From Natronomonas gomsonensis (lineage in GTDB: Archaea > Halobacteriota > Halobacteria > Halobacteriales > Haloarculaceae), in contig NZ_CP101323.1 in the NCBI RefSeq assembly GCF_024300825.1, positions 1 through 64,000 on the forward strand: a stretch of DNA of 64,000 bases, read 5' to 3'. Shown piece after piece: positions 18,583 through 27,808 of this stretch. The notes under the pieces were generated by a model. The model saw nothing but the letters and a program-made list of their open reading frames with translations. It searched no databases and was not told where the DNA came from. Made by a program: the position numbers and the translations under genes. How positions within the stretch are numbered: position 1 is the first letter of the stretch; each line of letters starts with the position of its first letter.

Positions 18583-19500
18583 ATGAAGGTCTCGGTCGTC
18601 ATCTGTACGTACACCGAAGAGATGTACGAACACTTCGAGGACGCCCTCGAGAGCGTCCGCGAACAGACGTACGATGACATCGAGATTGTCGTGGTCGTCG
18701 ACGGCAACGAGGCGCTGTACGAGCGTATTCAGGGCGACTACGGCGGCGGCGAAGGACTGGTACTCTACTGCAACGAGGAGAATGTCGGGCTCTCGGCCAG
18801 CCGCAACAACGCCCTCGAACTCGTTTCCGGGGACGTGGTTGCACTCATTGACGACGACGCCGTCGCCGACGAACGCTGGGTGGAGGAACTCGTCTTCGTC
18901 TATGAGTCAACTGATGCCATCGCAGCTGGTGGAAAGATGACACCACTGTGGGTCGCCAGCAAACCCGAGTTTCTTCCTGAGGAGTTCTACTGGCTCGTCG
19001 GCGTCACTCATCGGGGATTCGCTGAACCCGGCGAGGAGGTCCGGAACACCTTCGGGTCGAACATCTCGTTTAAGACGGAGGTCATGAAGGAGTTAGGCGG
19101 GTTTGAGTCACAGGTTGGCCGACAGGGCGAAAAGAACCTCCAGGCCCACGAGACGGAGTTCTGCGCTCGGATGCGCGAGGAGTACGGCCGCGGGGTCGTC
19201 TACAATCCCGACGCGAAAGTCGGCCACAAGGTCTTCGAGTGGCGCACCGACAAGCAGTGGTTGCTGGAGCGGTCGTTTTGGCAGGGATACTCCAAGCGGG
19301 CGATGGAGACACTCGTCTCCGAGGAATCCAGCGAAGAAGAGTCGGATTTCCTCAAACAACTCCTCGTTGAGTTCATTCCCTCACGGCTGAAAGGGCTTCT
19401 CACGGACCCGAGCGTCCCAAAGGCCAAACAGCTGGTGACACTGTTCCTGCTGACGGCGACGGTCGGCGTTGGCTACCTCTACGGTCTGTTGAAGTGGTAG
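18583..19500 (+). CDS. aglG: GT2 glycosyltransferase, AglG/AglE/AglI-like
   Basis: A 305-aa GT-A enzyme. The start K-V-S-V-V-I-C-T-Y-T, N-V-G-L-S-A-S-R-N-N-A and the metal-binding I-D-D-D-A motif (about residue 88) define family GT2. A single hydrophobic helix at the C-terminus (about 282-300) would hold it on the membrane. In Haloferax, related proteins (AglG, AglE, AglI) add hexuronic acid or hexose to dolichol-linked glycan. The place right after the S-layer gene and near UDP-sugar dehydrogenases supports this. The specific homologue (G, E or I) is uncertain, so the symbol is tentative. Confidence 0.72.
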   Translation: MKVSVVICTYTEEMYEHFEDALESVREQTYDDIEIVVVVDGNEALYERIQGDYGGGEGLVLYCNEENVGLSASRNNALELVSGDVVALIDDDAVADERWVEELVFVYESTDAIAAGGKMTPLWVASKPEFLPEEFYWLVGVTHRGFAEPGEEVRNTFGSNISFKTEVMKELGGFESQVGRQGEKNLQAHETEFCARMREEYGRGVVYNPDAKVGHKVFEWRTDKQWLLERSFWQGYSKRAMETLVSEESSEEESDFLKQLLVEFIPSRLKGLLTDPSVPKAKQLVTLFLLTATVGVGYLYGLLKW

Positions 19501-19555
19501 AGTATTCGCATCCCAAGCGATGCCCTGAAAGCCCCCACGCTCCTGAACTAGGCCA

Positions 19556-20827
19556 ATGAGTACTCAGACGCGGGTCGGCGTCGTCGGGTTGGGCTATGTT
19601 GGCCTCCCGCTGGCGCTTGCGATGCATCGGGCCGGCCACGAGGTGGTCGGTGTCGACGTTAACCTCGATACCGTCAAATACCTCCGAAACGGTGATTCGA
19701 CTGTCAGCGACGTGAGCGACGCCGAAGTCACAGATGCCGTCGCCGAAGGCATTACGTTCACTACCGACTACGCGGCGCTGAGCGATGTCGATGGCGTTTC
19801 CATCTGTGTCCCGACGCCGCTCCGGAAGACCGATACTCCAGATCTTTCCTTTGTCATCGATGCGGCAGAGCGCTTGGCGGGCGTGGTTCCGGACGGCTGT
19901 ACGATCATTCTCGAAAGCACCGTCTATCCCGGTGCCACCGAAGAGGTCGTCGGCGACGCCCTCACAGAAAACGGCGCGACTGTCGGCGAGGACGTGTATC
20001 TCGCTTTCTCACCGGAGCGTATTGACCCCGGCAACAAGGAGTACGGTCCCACGGACATCCCGAAAGTCCTCGGCGGCGTCACACCGGCCTGCGGGGACCA
20101 CGCCAAGGCGTTGTACAGCCCCGTCTTCGATGAGGTCGTCCGCGTCGAGTCGGCCACGGAAGCCGAACTCGTCAAACTACTTGAAAATACTTTCCGTGCG
20201 GTCAACATCGGACTCATCAACGAACTTGCACAGGTGGCCCACGAACTGGATGTGGACATCTGGAATGCTATCGATGCTGCCAAGACGAAGCCGTTCGGAT
20301 TCATGCCATTCTATCCTGGGCCCGGATTGGGTGGTCATTGCATTCCTATCGACCCGTTCTATCTGTCTTGGAAGGCAAATGAACAGGGCATCGACACGCG
20401 ATTCATCCACCTCGCGGATACGGTTAACCGCGAGATGCCTGATCACGTTGTCCAGCGAGTCGTCGAGCAGCTCAACGACCGTGGCGTGGCGCTCTCCAGG
20501 GCCGACATCCTCGTCGTCGGCGCGGCCTACAAGCCCGACGTTTCGGACACGCGAGAATCGCCAGCCGTCGATATCGTGCTCAAACTTGAAGAGTGGAGTG
20601 CGGATGTCGACTACCACGACCCGCACGTGCCGACGCTGGCCGTCGACGACGAAACCTACGAATCCGTGCCGCTAACCGACGACCGACTTGACTCGGCCGA
20701 TTGCACTATTATCGTCACCGACCACTCCGCCCTCGACATCGAACGCATCGTCGAACGCTCCTCGATGGTGTTCGACGCCCGCAACGCGACCGCGGACATC
20801 GACGCCGACAATGTCGTCCGACTCTAA
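19556..20827 (+). CDS. UDP-N-acetyl-hexosamine 6-dehydrogenase (WecC/WbpO-like)
   Basis: A 423-aa nucleotide-sugar dehydrogenase. The NAD-binding G-L-G-Y-V-G-L-P-L-A lies at residues 11-20, the E-S-T-V-Y-P-G motif near 120, and catalytic C262 sits in G-G-H-C-I-P-I-D-P. The G-G-H-C-I-P-I-D form is typical of UDP-ManNAc/UDP-GlcNAc dehydrogenases, whereas UDP-glucose dehydrogenases have G-G-S-C-F-P-K-D (as at 35923). It should oxidise C6 in two steps to a uronate. The next gene is an epimerase of the UDP-GlcNAc/uronate kind, so the two probably build one sugar donor. Confidence 0.85.
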   Translation: MSTQTRVGVVGLGYVGLPLALAMHRAGHEVVGVDVNLDTVKYLRNGDSTVSDVSDAEVTDAVAEGITFTTDYAALSDVDGVSICVPTPLRKTDTPDLSFVIDAAERLAGVVPDGCTIILESTVYPGATEEVVGDALTENGATVGEDVYLAFSPERIDPGNKEYGPTDIPKVLGGVTPACGDHAKALYSPVFDEVVRVESATEAELVKLLENTFRAVNIGLINELAQVAHELDVDIWNAIDAAKTKPFGFMPFYPGPGLGGHCIPIDPFYLSWKANEQGIDTRFIHLADTVNREMPDHVVQRVVEQLNDRGVALSRADILVVGAAYKPDVSDTRESPAVDIVLKLEEWSADVDYHDPHVPTLAVDDETYESVPLTDDRLDSADCTIIVTDHSALDIERIVERSSMVFDARNATADIDADNVVRL

Positions 20828-20878
20828 TTTCTCAGTTGGAGTCGACACGTTCAACCGCACGCCACGAGGAGCACCGAT

Positions 20879-21823
20879 ATGCCGACTGCACTCGTCACCG
20901 GTGTGGCGGGCTTTATTGGATCGAGCCTCGCCGACGCCCTACTGGACCGCGGCTACACCGTCTACGGTATGGACAACTTCGAAACCGGCCGCGAAGTCGC
21001 CCTCAAACCGCTGGAGGGTCGTGAGGAATTTACCTTCACTGAAGCCGACATTCGCGACGCCGACGCCGTGGCTGACCTCACTGACAGTGTCGATTACGTG
21101 TTCCATCAAGCCGCGGTCCCCTCGGTACCGCGGAGCGTCGACGACCCCGTGACGACGACCGACGCCAACTGCACCGGTACGGCGACGGTTCTGGACGCCG
21201 CTCGAAAGAACGACGTGGATTCCGTCGTCGTCGCCTCCTCGTCGTCGGTGTACGGCTCCAGCGAGGAACTGCCGAAAGTCGAAACGATGGAGTCCAATCC
21301 CGAGTCTCCGTATGCTCTCTCAAAGTACTTCACCGAGAAACTCGCTCTCCAGTGTAGCGACCTCTACGACATCGACACAGCCGCGCTTCGCTACTTCAAT
21401 ATTTTTGGTCCCCGACAGGACCCCAACGGCGAGTACGCCGCAGTCATCCCGAAATTCATCGATTTGATGCTCAGCGGCGAACAGCCCGTCATCTACGGCG
21501 ATGGCGAGCAGTCACGGGATTTCACCTACATCGACAACGCGATCCAGGCCAACATCTTAGCCGCCGAATCCGACGTAACCGGTGAGGCGTTCAACGTCGG
21601 TACGGGCGGTCGCGTCACCGTCAACGAACTCGTCGAGATCCTGAACGATCTACTCGGGACGGATATCGACCCTGTTCACGATGGCCCACGTCCCGGGGAC
21701 GTACGGCATTCTCATGCGGATATCTCTAAGGCCATAGAACTAGTCGGCTACGAGCCACACATCGGGTTCAAAAAGGGACTAGAGAATACCCTCGAATACT
21801 ATCGAGACGATGGCCGACGATAA
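20879..21823 (+). CDS. NAD-dependent UDP-sugar 4-epimerase (WbpP/GalE-like)
   Basis: A 314-aa extended SDR enzyme. Cofactor motif T-G-V-A-G-F-I-G at residues 7-14, the Ser-rich V-V-V-A-S-S-S-S-V-Y-G near 117-126, and catalytic Y145-x3-K149 in Y-A-L-S-K. The sequence R-Y-F-N-I-F-G-P-R-Q-D-P matches UDP-N-acetylglucosamine or uronate 4-epimerases. Its 3' end overlaps the next glycosyltransferase by 14 nt, showing an operon. Substrate (acetylated or not, uronate or not) is inferred only from the adjacent WecC-like gene. Confidence 0.85.
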   Translation: MPTALVTGVAGFIGSSLADALLDRGYTVYGMDNFETGREVALKPLEGREEFTFTEADIRDADAVADLTDSVDYVFHQAAVPSVPRSVDDPVTTTDANCTGTATVLDAARKNDVDSVVVASSSSVYGSSEELPKVETMESNPESPYALSKYFTEKLALQCSDLYDIDTAALRYFNIFGPRQDPNGEYAAVIPKFIDLMLSGEQPVIYGDGEQSRDFTYIDNAIQANILAAESDVTGEAFNVGTGGRVTVNELVEILNDLLGTDIDPVHDGPRPGDVRHSHADISKAIELVGYEPHIGFKKGLENTLEYYRDDGRR

Positions 21824-23063
21824 TCTCCCATCGATATTGCTGGTTTCGTTTCGATATCCGCCAGAAACCGGCGCAGCGGCAACCCGATTAGAGGACTTGA
21901 CAACTCGATGGGCCAGTCTTGGACACGATGTGACCGTTCTCACGACCACGCCCGACTATCCGGATGGCGAAGTCTACGATGGGTATCACAACGAGTGGCT
22001 GCGAAGAGAGCAACACGATGGTGTTGATGTCGTTACGACGAAGTCCCTTCCTGCGTCACCTTCAGACCATATTCTACGAAGAGCTATCAAATACGTTTGG
22101 TTTACCGCAATTGCAGTACTCGTCGGCACCTTCTGGCTAGACAGACGTGACATCGTCCTTGCAACGTCTCCCCAACCGTTTGCCGGTCTTGCAGGTTTCA
22201 CGATTGCGCGTCTTCGTCGTGTTCCATTCGTCTTTGAGATTCGTGATCTGTGGCCCGAAAGCTTGGTTGCCATGGGAGAAGTGGACAACACAGCAGTAAT
22301 CTCTCTGTTAGAGACAATTTCCAATTTCCTCTATACCCATGCAGACCGAGTTAGTGTCGTTGCTCCCGGTATGAAAGAAACGGTCGTTGAAGCCGGGGCC
22401 GACCCAGACGACGTTTGGCTGCACACCAATGGTATCGATCATACCTTTTTCGCCAGAGAGAATGCAGGTGGTATTGACGAGACGGAGCTGTTTGAGGATA
22501 ACTTTGTTCTCTCGTACATTGGTACGGTTGGGAAAGCACAGGGACTCGATGTCGTTCTGGATGTCGCCGAGCAGTTGCAAGCCACAGACGAGTACGACGA
22601 TATCCTGTTCGCCTTCATCGGCTTTGGAAGTCGATACGATGACCTCACACAGCGCGCCGAGGCACGGAATCTTGACAACATAGCCTTCTTGGGACGCCGT
22701 CCGATGTCTGAGGTTCCGAACTACCTACACCACTCCGATGCTGCATTTATTCACACCGAGTCCGAGGAGGCATTCGAGACGATGATTCCGATGAAACTCT
22801 ATGAAGCGCTCGGTGCCAGATTACCTATCGTCCTTGGGGCCAGTGGTGATGCCGTCGAGATACTGTCGCGGGCGGACGCTGGCATAGCTACGACACCCGG
22901 CGATGCAGGTGCGATTCTCGAAGCAGTCAAAGAGTTGCGGGAAAACGCTACAAAACGCCAGGAATTCAGCGAGAACGGTCGGCGCTATGTGGTCGAAAAC
23001 CACTCTTGGGACGCTATTGCCGAAGCGTACAGTGATAAAATCCGATGTTTGGTCGAAGGGTAG
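21810..23063 (+). CDS. GT4 glycosyltransferase (WbuB-like)
   Basis: A 417-aa GT-B enzyme. The N-terminal acceptor domain starts with S-I-L-L-V-S-F-R-Y-P-P-E-T-G-A-A-A-T-R-L, typical of WbuB-like proteins. The C-terminal donor domain has S-Y-I-G-T-V-G-K-A-Q-G-L-D-V and the E-x7-E-type region M-K-L-Y-E-A-L-G-A-R-L-P-I-V. A hydrophobic patch at about 95-135 suggests membrane association. It overlaps the epimerase gene. The gene is visibly richer in A and T than the S-layer genes, which would fit a transferred sugar cassette. Confidence 0.83.
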   Translation: MADDNLPSILLVSFRYPPETGAAATRLEDLTTRWASLGHDVTVLTTTPDYPDGEVYDGYHNEWLRREQHDGVDVVTTKSLPASPSDHILRRAIKYVWFTAIAVLVGTFWLDRRDIVLATSPQPFAGLAGFTIARLRRVPFVFEIRDLWPESLVAMGEVDNTAVISLLETISNFLYTHADRVSVVAPGMKETVVEAGADPDDVWLHTNGIDHTFFARENAGGIDETELFEDNFVLSYIGTVGKAQGLDVVLDVAEQLQATDEYDDILFAFIGFGSRYDDLTQRAEARNLDNIAFLGRRPMSEVPNYLHHSDAAFIHTESEEAFETMIPMKLYEALGARLPIVLGASGDAVEILSRADAGIATTPGDAGAILEAVKELRENATKRQEFSENGRRYVVENHSWDAIAEAYSDKIRCLVEG

Positions 23064-23071
23064 TGAGTTTG

Positions 23072-24520
23072 TCAGCGCAATCTCTGGGGTATCCGCACCG
23101 GACTATTGGCGACGACAGTTGAACGGAATTCAGTCGACAACCCATAGAGGGCGACGAAATACACGCTCGCTCCAACGCTGACGAGTGTAAGCAACACGAT
23201 GACGTTATACCCGAATTCAATCGCTTCGAACGCCCGCAGTCCAGCCATAACGATGCCGGCCATCAGACCAGCAGCGAGGAATTGCCGCGCGATTTCGCCA
23301 TGTGGAATCGAAAACGATAGGAGCGCCCGTAAGACAAAAAACGACACCACCATCCCGAACCCGGCGGAGACTGCGGTCGCAATGGCTGCGCCGACATAGC
23401 CTACGGCAGAGACGAGCACGACGTTCAATACAACGTTCGCAACGATGAATGATAGGTTGATTCGAAACGCAAGATCTGGACGGTCAATCGCGTTCAAAGC
23501 GTTCATCAACTGCTTCTGATAGCCGTACAGCAGGCTTGCTAGAACGAGTATCCACAACACGGTTGCACCCTGTGTAAATTCTGGGCCGTAAACGCGAAGC
23601 AACCGTTCCCCGAGTATCAGACTCCCGAACAACCCGGGGATGACGATGAGACCACCATACGTCAGGGAGTCATTGACGAGTTTCGAGACGATATCACGGC
23701 TATCTTCAGCATCGGCCTTACTGAGTTCCGGGAACACGGCGCTGCTAACTGCCGTATCAAACAGCGTCAGGAATGTTGCAATACTCCAAGCAACCGAGTA
23801 AATCCCGACCAATGCCGATGGGACGAAGACACCCAGAACCAATACGTCCACATCGTCGAAAGACTTGTTCTTGAGGCCGCTGAGCCACGAAAAGCGGGCG
23901 TACTCGAAGAGACTCTCGAAGTGCTCCCGTCGGGGGCGTGCCATCTCTGTCGAAATGAAGTACAATCCAACGATACCGACAAGCAAGCCGCCAGCCGCAT
24001 GGCCGATAAGAAGCCCCGTCAATTCGAATCCGAGGACGACCAAGCCGAGCTTTAGGAGACTCTGCCCGCTAATCTTCACCGGTGTCAGCAGCCCACTGAT
24101 GTGTACCTTCTGTTCGCCGCTCAGAATGTCTCTCGTAAATTCCGAGATTAATTGTAGGGCAAGGAGGCCGGCCACGAAACTTGCGACCGGACGACCAACG
24201 TACGCATCAACGTAATCACCGAGCATGATGACCGAACTGATAATAGCTACCGCAACAGCCCCAACAATGAGCAGACTCGCAGTCAGGTATTCGCCTGTGT
24301 CTCTTCCCTCGCTCATTCGTTTCTTCATCGCTGCACCAACACCCACGACGCCCGCTCCACTCGGGACCGTTAGCCAAGTGACCAATGCGAGTACTAATGC
24401 GAAATATCCCAAAATGTCTGCCCCGAGGACGCGAGCAAAATAGATCGTTGCAAGGAACCCGATTGCTGACCCACTGAGTTTCGAGACGAAGACAACAAAG
24501 GAGGTTTGACCAATCCTCAT
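23072..24520 (-). CDS. polysaccharide/oligosaccharide flippase (Wzx/AglR-like)
   Basis: A 482-aa protein with about 14 hydrophobic helices in the MATE-like polysaccharide transporter pattern, beginning T-S-F-V-V-F-V-S-K-L-S-G-S-A-I-G-F-L-A. Such proteins move lipid-linked glycans across the membrane. In Haloferax, AglR does so in N-glycosylation. It is convergent with the GT4 gene (8 nt apart) and head-to-tail with a sulfatase-like gene 32 nt upstream. The glycan it carries is not determined. Confidence 0.82.
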   Translation of the reverse strand: MRIGQTSFVVFVSKLSGSAIGFLATIYFARVLGADILGYFALVLALVTWLTVPSGAGVVGVGAAMKKRMSEGRDTGEYLTASLLIVGAVAVAIISSVIMLGDYVDAYVGRPVASFVAGLLALQLISEFTRDILSGEQKVHISGLLTPVKISGQSLLKLGLVVLGFELTGLLIGHAAGGLLVGIVGLYFISTEMARPRREHFESLFEYARFSWLSGLKNKSFDDVDVLVLGVFVPSALVGIYSVAWSIATFLTLFDTAVSSAVFPELSKADAEDSRDIVSKLVNDSLTYGGLIVIPGLFGSLILGERLLRVYGPEFTQGATVLWILVLASLLYGYQKQLMNALNAIDRPDLAFRINLSFIVANVVLNVVLVSAVGYVGAAIATAVSAGFGMVVSFFVLRALLSFSIPHGEIARQFLAAGLMAGIVMAGLRAFEAIEFGYNVIVLLTLVSVGASVYFVALYGLSTEFRSTVVANSPVRIPQRLR

Positions 24521-24552
24521 AACTGGGTGAAATCGGGCTTCATTATAGCCAG

Positions 24553-25950
24553 TTATTCCTTATAGCCCAAATCCTGAAGTCGCTGTTGAACCTCGTCTCC
24601 CATCTCGACAGCAGTTGCGTCCGGTTCGGTGCTGTCAACAAATTCAATGTGGGTATCAACAACGCTGCGTAACTCGTCTCTTACTTGCGGATGGTCATCG
24701 ACAACATTGGTGCCATCGTCGTTCCCCACCGTGTGCAACTCTTCCTCGGCAGCATTTGTTTGGGCTTCGTAACAAGTGCCGTTTTCGCGATACACGTATG
24801 TCCATCCTAGGTCTCGATACGCGAAGTTTCGATCGCCTGTTTCGTTGTCTTGCCACTCTGCAATGACGTGGTCGCGTTCCCACTCTTCGCCGGCTGCTAT
24901 GCGTCGAAGGCTCGTTCCAACAAAGGTCTCCGGTTGAGTCACTCCGGCGTACTCCGCGAGAGTTGGGGCAACATCCACGAGCCCGACGACTTCGTCGTAG
25001 CTATCTCCCTCATCGTCAGCATCGATGAATAGTGGCACGTGGATGTACTCGTCAAGGAATTTCGGCATATGGTGACTGTATCCACCATGATCGCCGAGTT
25101 CTTCGCCGTGATCAGAGGTAAACGCGGTAACAACATCGCCCCACGCCGATTCTGCGGCCGTTATCAGGCGGCCGACCTCCGAATCCATATGCCGGATTTC
25201 GGCATCGTAGAGGTCGATGATTTTCTGACGGTCTTCGGCACCGAGGTCGCCGAGCTCATCCAACATCCGACGGCGGAGTTTAACGGATTCACGGTCACTG
25301 ATTACCTCACCACGTATGGCACGTTGGTGTTCCTCCGGTGGGAGATAGGGATGATGAACGTCCATATAATGGACCCATAGGCACGCCGGCTCCGAGGGAT
25401 TACTTTCAATCCACTCGATAGCCAAGTCAGTCAGCGTTTCGGCATCAACGAACGGCGACCCCACCTCAACACCCATCGTACGTTCGCTCGCTTTAAATGC
25501 CTTAAACAACAGTTGATACAGAATGCCGTCATTATCGAGATTATCTTTGACAAACTGGCGGGCTTTCGCCGGAAGTGATTTATCCTCAATTGAGTCGAAG
25601 TATTCGTCGAACCCGCGGTTGTAATTGAACTCTTCGGAGAGATACGGGTTTGAATGGAACCCTGCTGTCGCGTAGCCGGCTTCATTGAGAACCTCAGAAA
25701 TGAGCGTTCGGTTATCCGAGAGGCGCTTGCCTCCGCCGTACATCGTGGAATACGTCGAAGTGAGGATTGCGGGGAATGAATAGGGCGTTTGACAAGCGTG
25801 AGAAAAGGCGTTTGAGTACGTTTGTGCTTCGTTGACTCTCTCATCAAGTACTGGCGTCGTATCACGGTTGTAGCCGTGCCATCCAACGTGGTCCGCCCTG
25901 AGAGAATCGACGGTGACAAACAAAATACTCGGTGGGGGCTCACTCGCCAT
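24553..25950 (-). CDS. sulfatase-superfamily hydrolase/transferase
   Basis: A 465-aa protein of the alkaline-phosphatase superfamily. The metal-binding start is V-T-V-D-S-L-R-A-D-H-V (residues about 12-22), and late metal ligands lie in A-F-T-S-D-H-G-E-E-L-G-D-H-G. The nucleophile region reads H-A-C-Q-T-P-Y-S-F-P-A-I-L, so the strict C/S-x-P-x-R sulfatase signature is missing. The Thr before P may act as nucleophile, as in phosphoglycerol transferases. It might remove or transfer sulfate or phosphate on surface glycans. There is no signal peptide. It is co-directional with the flippase. Confidence 0.75.
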   Translation of the reverse strand: MASEPPPSILFVTVDSLRADHVGWHGYNRDTTPVLDERVNEAQTYSNAFSHACQTPYSFPAILTSTYSTMYGGGKRLSDNRTLISEVLNEAGYATAGFHSNPYLSEEFNYNRGFDEYFDSIEDKSLPAKARQFVKDNLDNDGILYQLLFKAFKASERTMGVEVGSPFVDAETLTDLAIEWIESNPSEPACLWVHYMDVHHPYLPPEEHQRAIRGEVISDRESVKLRRRMLDELGDLGAEDRQKIIDLYDAEIRHMDSEVGRLITAAESAWGDVVTAFTSDHGEELGDHGGYSHHMPKFLDEYIHVPLFIDADDEGDSYDEVVGLVDVAPTLAEYAGVTQPETFVGTSLRRIAAGEEWERDHVIAEWQDNETGDRNFAYRDLGWTYVYRENGTCYEAQTNAAEEELHTVGNDDGTNVVDDHPQVRDELRSVVDTHIEFVDSTEPDATAVEMGDEVQQRLQDLGYKE

Positions 25951-26120
25951 GGCTATTTACGGGATTGTAACGGATTTAATGATTTTCGTTCCCATTAGCA
26001 CCTCAAAATTCCACGCAGATCTCCACGGGCCCACCCTTTATTCTGACACGCACATGTCCCCCGGGCAACATTCCACATCAATAGCTTCATATCTATGTCT
26101 GGATCAGTTACTCCAAGAGC

Positions 26121-27530
26121 ATGAGTTGCCCGAATGTTCTACTTGTCATCTTAGACAGTGTGAGGGCACAGAATACGAGCTTACACGACTATCCTATTGA
26201 GACGACACCCACTCTGGATTCGCTTGCAAACGAAGCGACTCACTACGAACAGGCTCGGTCGCCGGGTATTCACAGTATCGCGAGCCATGCGAGCATCTTT
26301 TGCGGGTATGAAGTTGAAGAACATCAGATATTCGAACACGAGACAAAACTTGACCCGGCGGCAAGTATCTGGCCAGAGTTGGCCGAGTCGGGGTACCGGA
26401 CGGGGCTCTTTACATCGAACGCCGTCGTAGCGCAAGCATCGAACCTTGCAGAGCATTTCCAACATACTGAGGGTCCGCGACGATGGACACCTCTGGAAAC
26501 CGGTTTGGACCCTGCTGACCTCGAAGGCGAAGTCCCGATAACTAGATTCCTGCGAGAAGCCCTCCGACACGACAGACCGCTCCACTCTCTTATTAATGGG
26601 GTCGGCTGTCAACTCCGCGAAAACGCGGATAACGACCCTGAGACAGAACGAGCAGCTATCTATGTTTCGGAATTTTTCGATTGGGTGGACCAAGATTCCA
26701 AGCCATGGGCAGCATGTCTCAATCTAATGGATGCTCACTATCCGTATGTCGCCCAACCGGAATTCCGACTGCATGATGACGATCAACTCCGGGCATTGGC
26801 GGATTTCTTCGAAGGCGCTGTTTCACAGCAGGTCCTCTCAGATGGGAGTTGGTGGGCGCTTACTGCGCTCGAAGACTTATACGATGAGTGCATCCGACAG
26901 GCAGATCATGGCGTACAACAGCTTTTAGACGGCCTTCACGACCGTGGTCAGTACGATGATACACTAATCATCGTAACGAGTGACCATGGCGAAGCCTTTG
27001 GGGAGTATAGTCAAGTTTCACCGTCAATTCGGCTCTGTGACCATAGTTGGGGGATTCACGAGGTGCAAACCCATGTCCCACTCGTGGTGAAACATCCGAA
27101 TCAAGTAGAATCCGAACAGATTAGCCAGGTTGCTACCCTTTCGGCATTTCCTGATGTTGTTCGCGAGGCGATTGGTGATGGACAAGGTTCGTTTGTCCCT
27201 GAATCCGGGTCAGTAATCGCCTCGACGTATCGAGTCCCAGCGCCTGGGGATATGCTTCCAGAGGTGGTTGACCCGGAGCATTATGTCGGACCGTGGCGAG
27301 CGGTTTACGAGAACGACTCTTCCGGTGTGATTAAGCGGGCGACACACGGTAGCGACGGCGCAACTATCACCATTCGTTCCGCACAGGAACGGTGTGTCAC
27401 GTCTCGTGAATATCCGGATGAGGTAACATCCGCTTTCAACTCATTCCACGATGCGGACGTTCATATGGGAACGAAGGAAACTGCTGATGAGGTCGAAGAC
27501 CGGTTAGAAGCCCTCGGATATATGCGGTGA
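26121..27530 (+). CDS. sulfatase-superfamily protein, second copy
   Basis: A 469-aa alkaline-phosphatase-fold protein, divergent from the one at 24553-25950. It starts N-V-L-L-V-I-L-D-S-V-R-A-Q-N. The nucleophile region is A-R-S-P-G-I-H-S-I-A-S-H-A-S-I-F, again without C-x-P-x-R, and the late metal site is V-T-S-D-H-G-E-A-F-G. Both proteins end with similar sequence (D-E-V-E-D-R-L-E-A-L-G-Y versus D-E-V-Q-Q-R-L-Q-D-L-G-Y), so they are diverged paralogues. Sulfated or phosphorylated glycan handling is inferred from the cluster. Confidence 0.72.
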   Translation: MSCPNVLLVILDSVRAQNTSLHDYPIETTPTLDSLANEATHYEQARSPGIHSIASHASIFCGYEVEEHQIFEHETKLDPAASIWPELAESGYRTGLFTSNAVVAQASNLAEHFQHTEGPRRWTPLETGLDPADLEGEVPITRFLREALRHDRPLHSLINGVGCQLRENADNDPETERAAIYVSEFFDWVDQDSKPWAACLNLMDAHYPYVAQPEFRLHDDDQLRALADFFEGAVSQQVLSDGSWWALTALEDLYDECIRQADHGVQQLLDGLHDRGQYDDTLIIVTSDHGEAFGEYSQVSPSIRLCDHSWGIHEVQTHVPLVVKHPNQVESEQISQVATLSAFPDVVREAIGDGQGSFVPESGSVIASTYRVPAPGDMLPEVVDPEHYVGPWRAVYENDSSGVIKRATHGSDGATITIRSAQERCVTSREYPDEVTSAFNSFHDADVHMGTKETADEVEDRLEALGYMR

Positions 27531-27657
27531 TTGGTCGACGACTTTGCGGAATGGCTCGTCAAAGAACTAGTGACTCAGATCGACGTCGCGATTATCGTTG
27601 TCCCGAACCTTTCGATCGCTTCGGAGCGGGCCGACTCACCCAATTCGAGGCGAAGGG

Positions 27658-27717
27658 CCCACCCTCAAGGAGCGCGGGGCTTCCGGTTCTGGCAGAAGCA
27701 CAAGCGAGTAGGGTGGG
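27658..27717 (+). mobile_element. right-end relic of an IS200/IS605-type tnpB element
   Basis: Inverted arms cccaccct (27658-27665) and agggtggg (27710-27717) enclose caaggagcg-type sequence, as seen at the 3' ends of haloarchaeal tnpB elements (the omega-RNA region). No tnpB lies directly before it. The 27531-27657 stretch carries only a short open fragment of unknown origin. Confidence 0.4.
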
Positions 27718-27808
27718 GAGGAAGCCGACCCAGCAGTGACCTGCTGCCAGACAGTTGCCTACTAACTCCCAGATATTACGTAACCCTAACTATATATGTG
27801 AAAATACA

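Noticed and set aside
27531-27657. Open fragment after the second sulfatase (D-D-F-A-E-W-L-V-K-E-L)
   Set aside because: It has no start codon or recognisable domain, and sits next to transposon debris. Too short to call.
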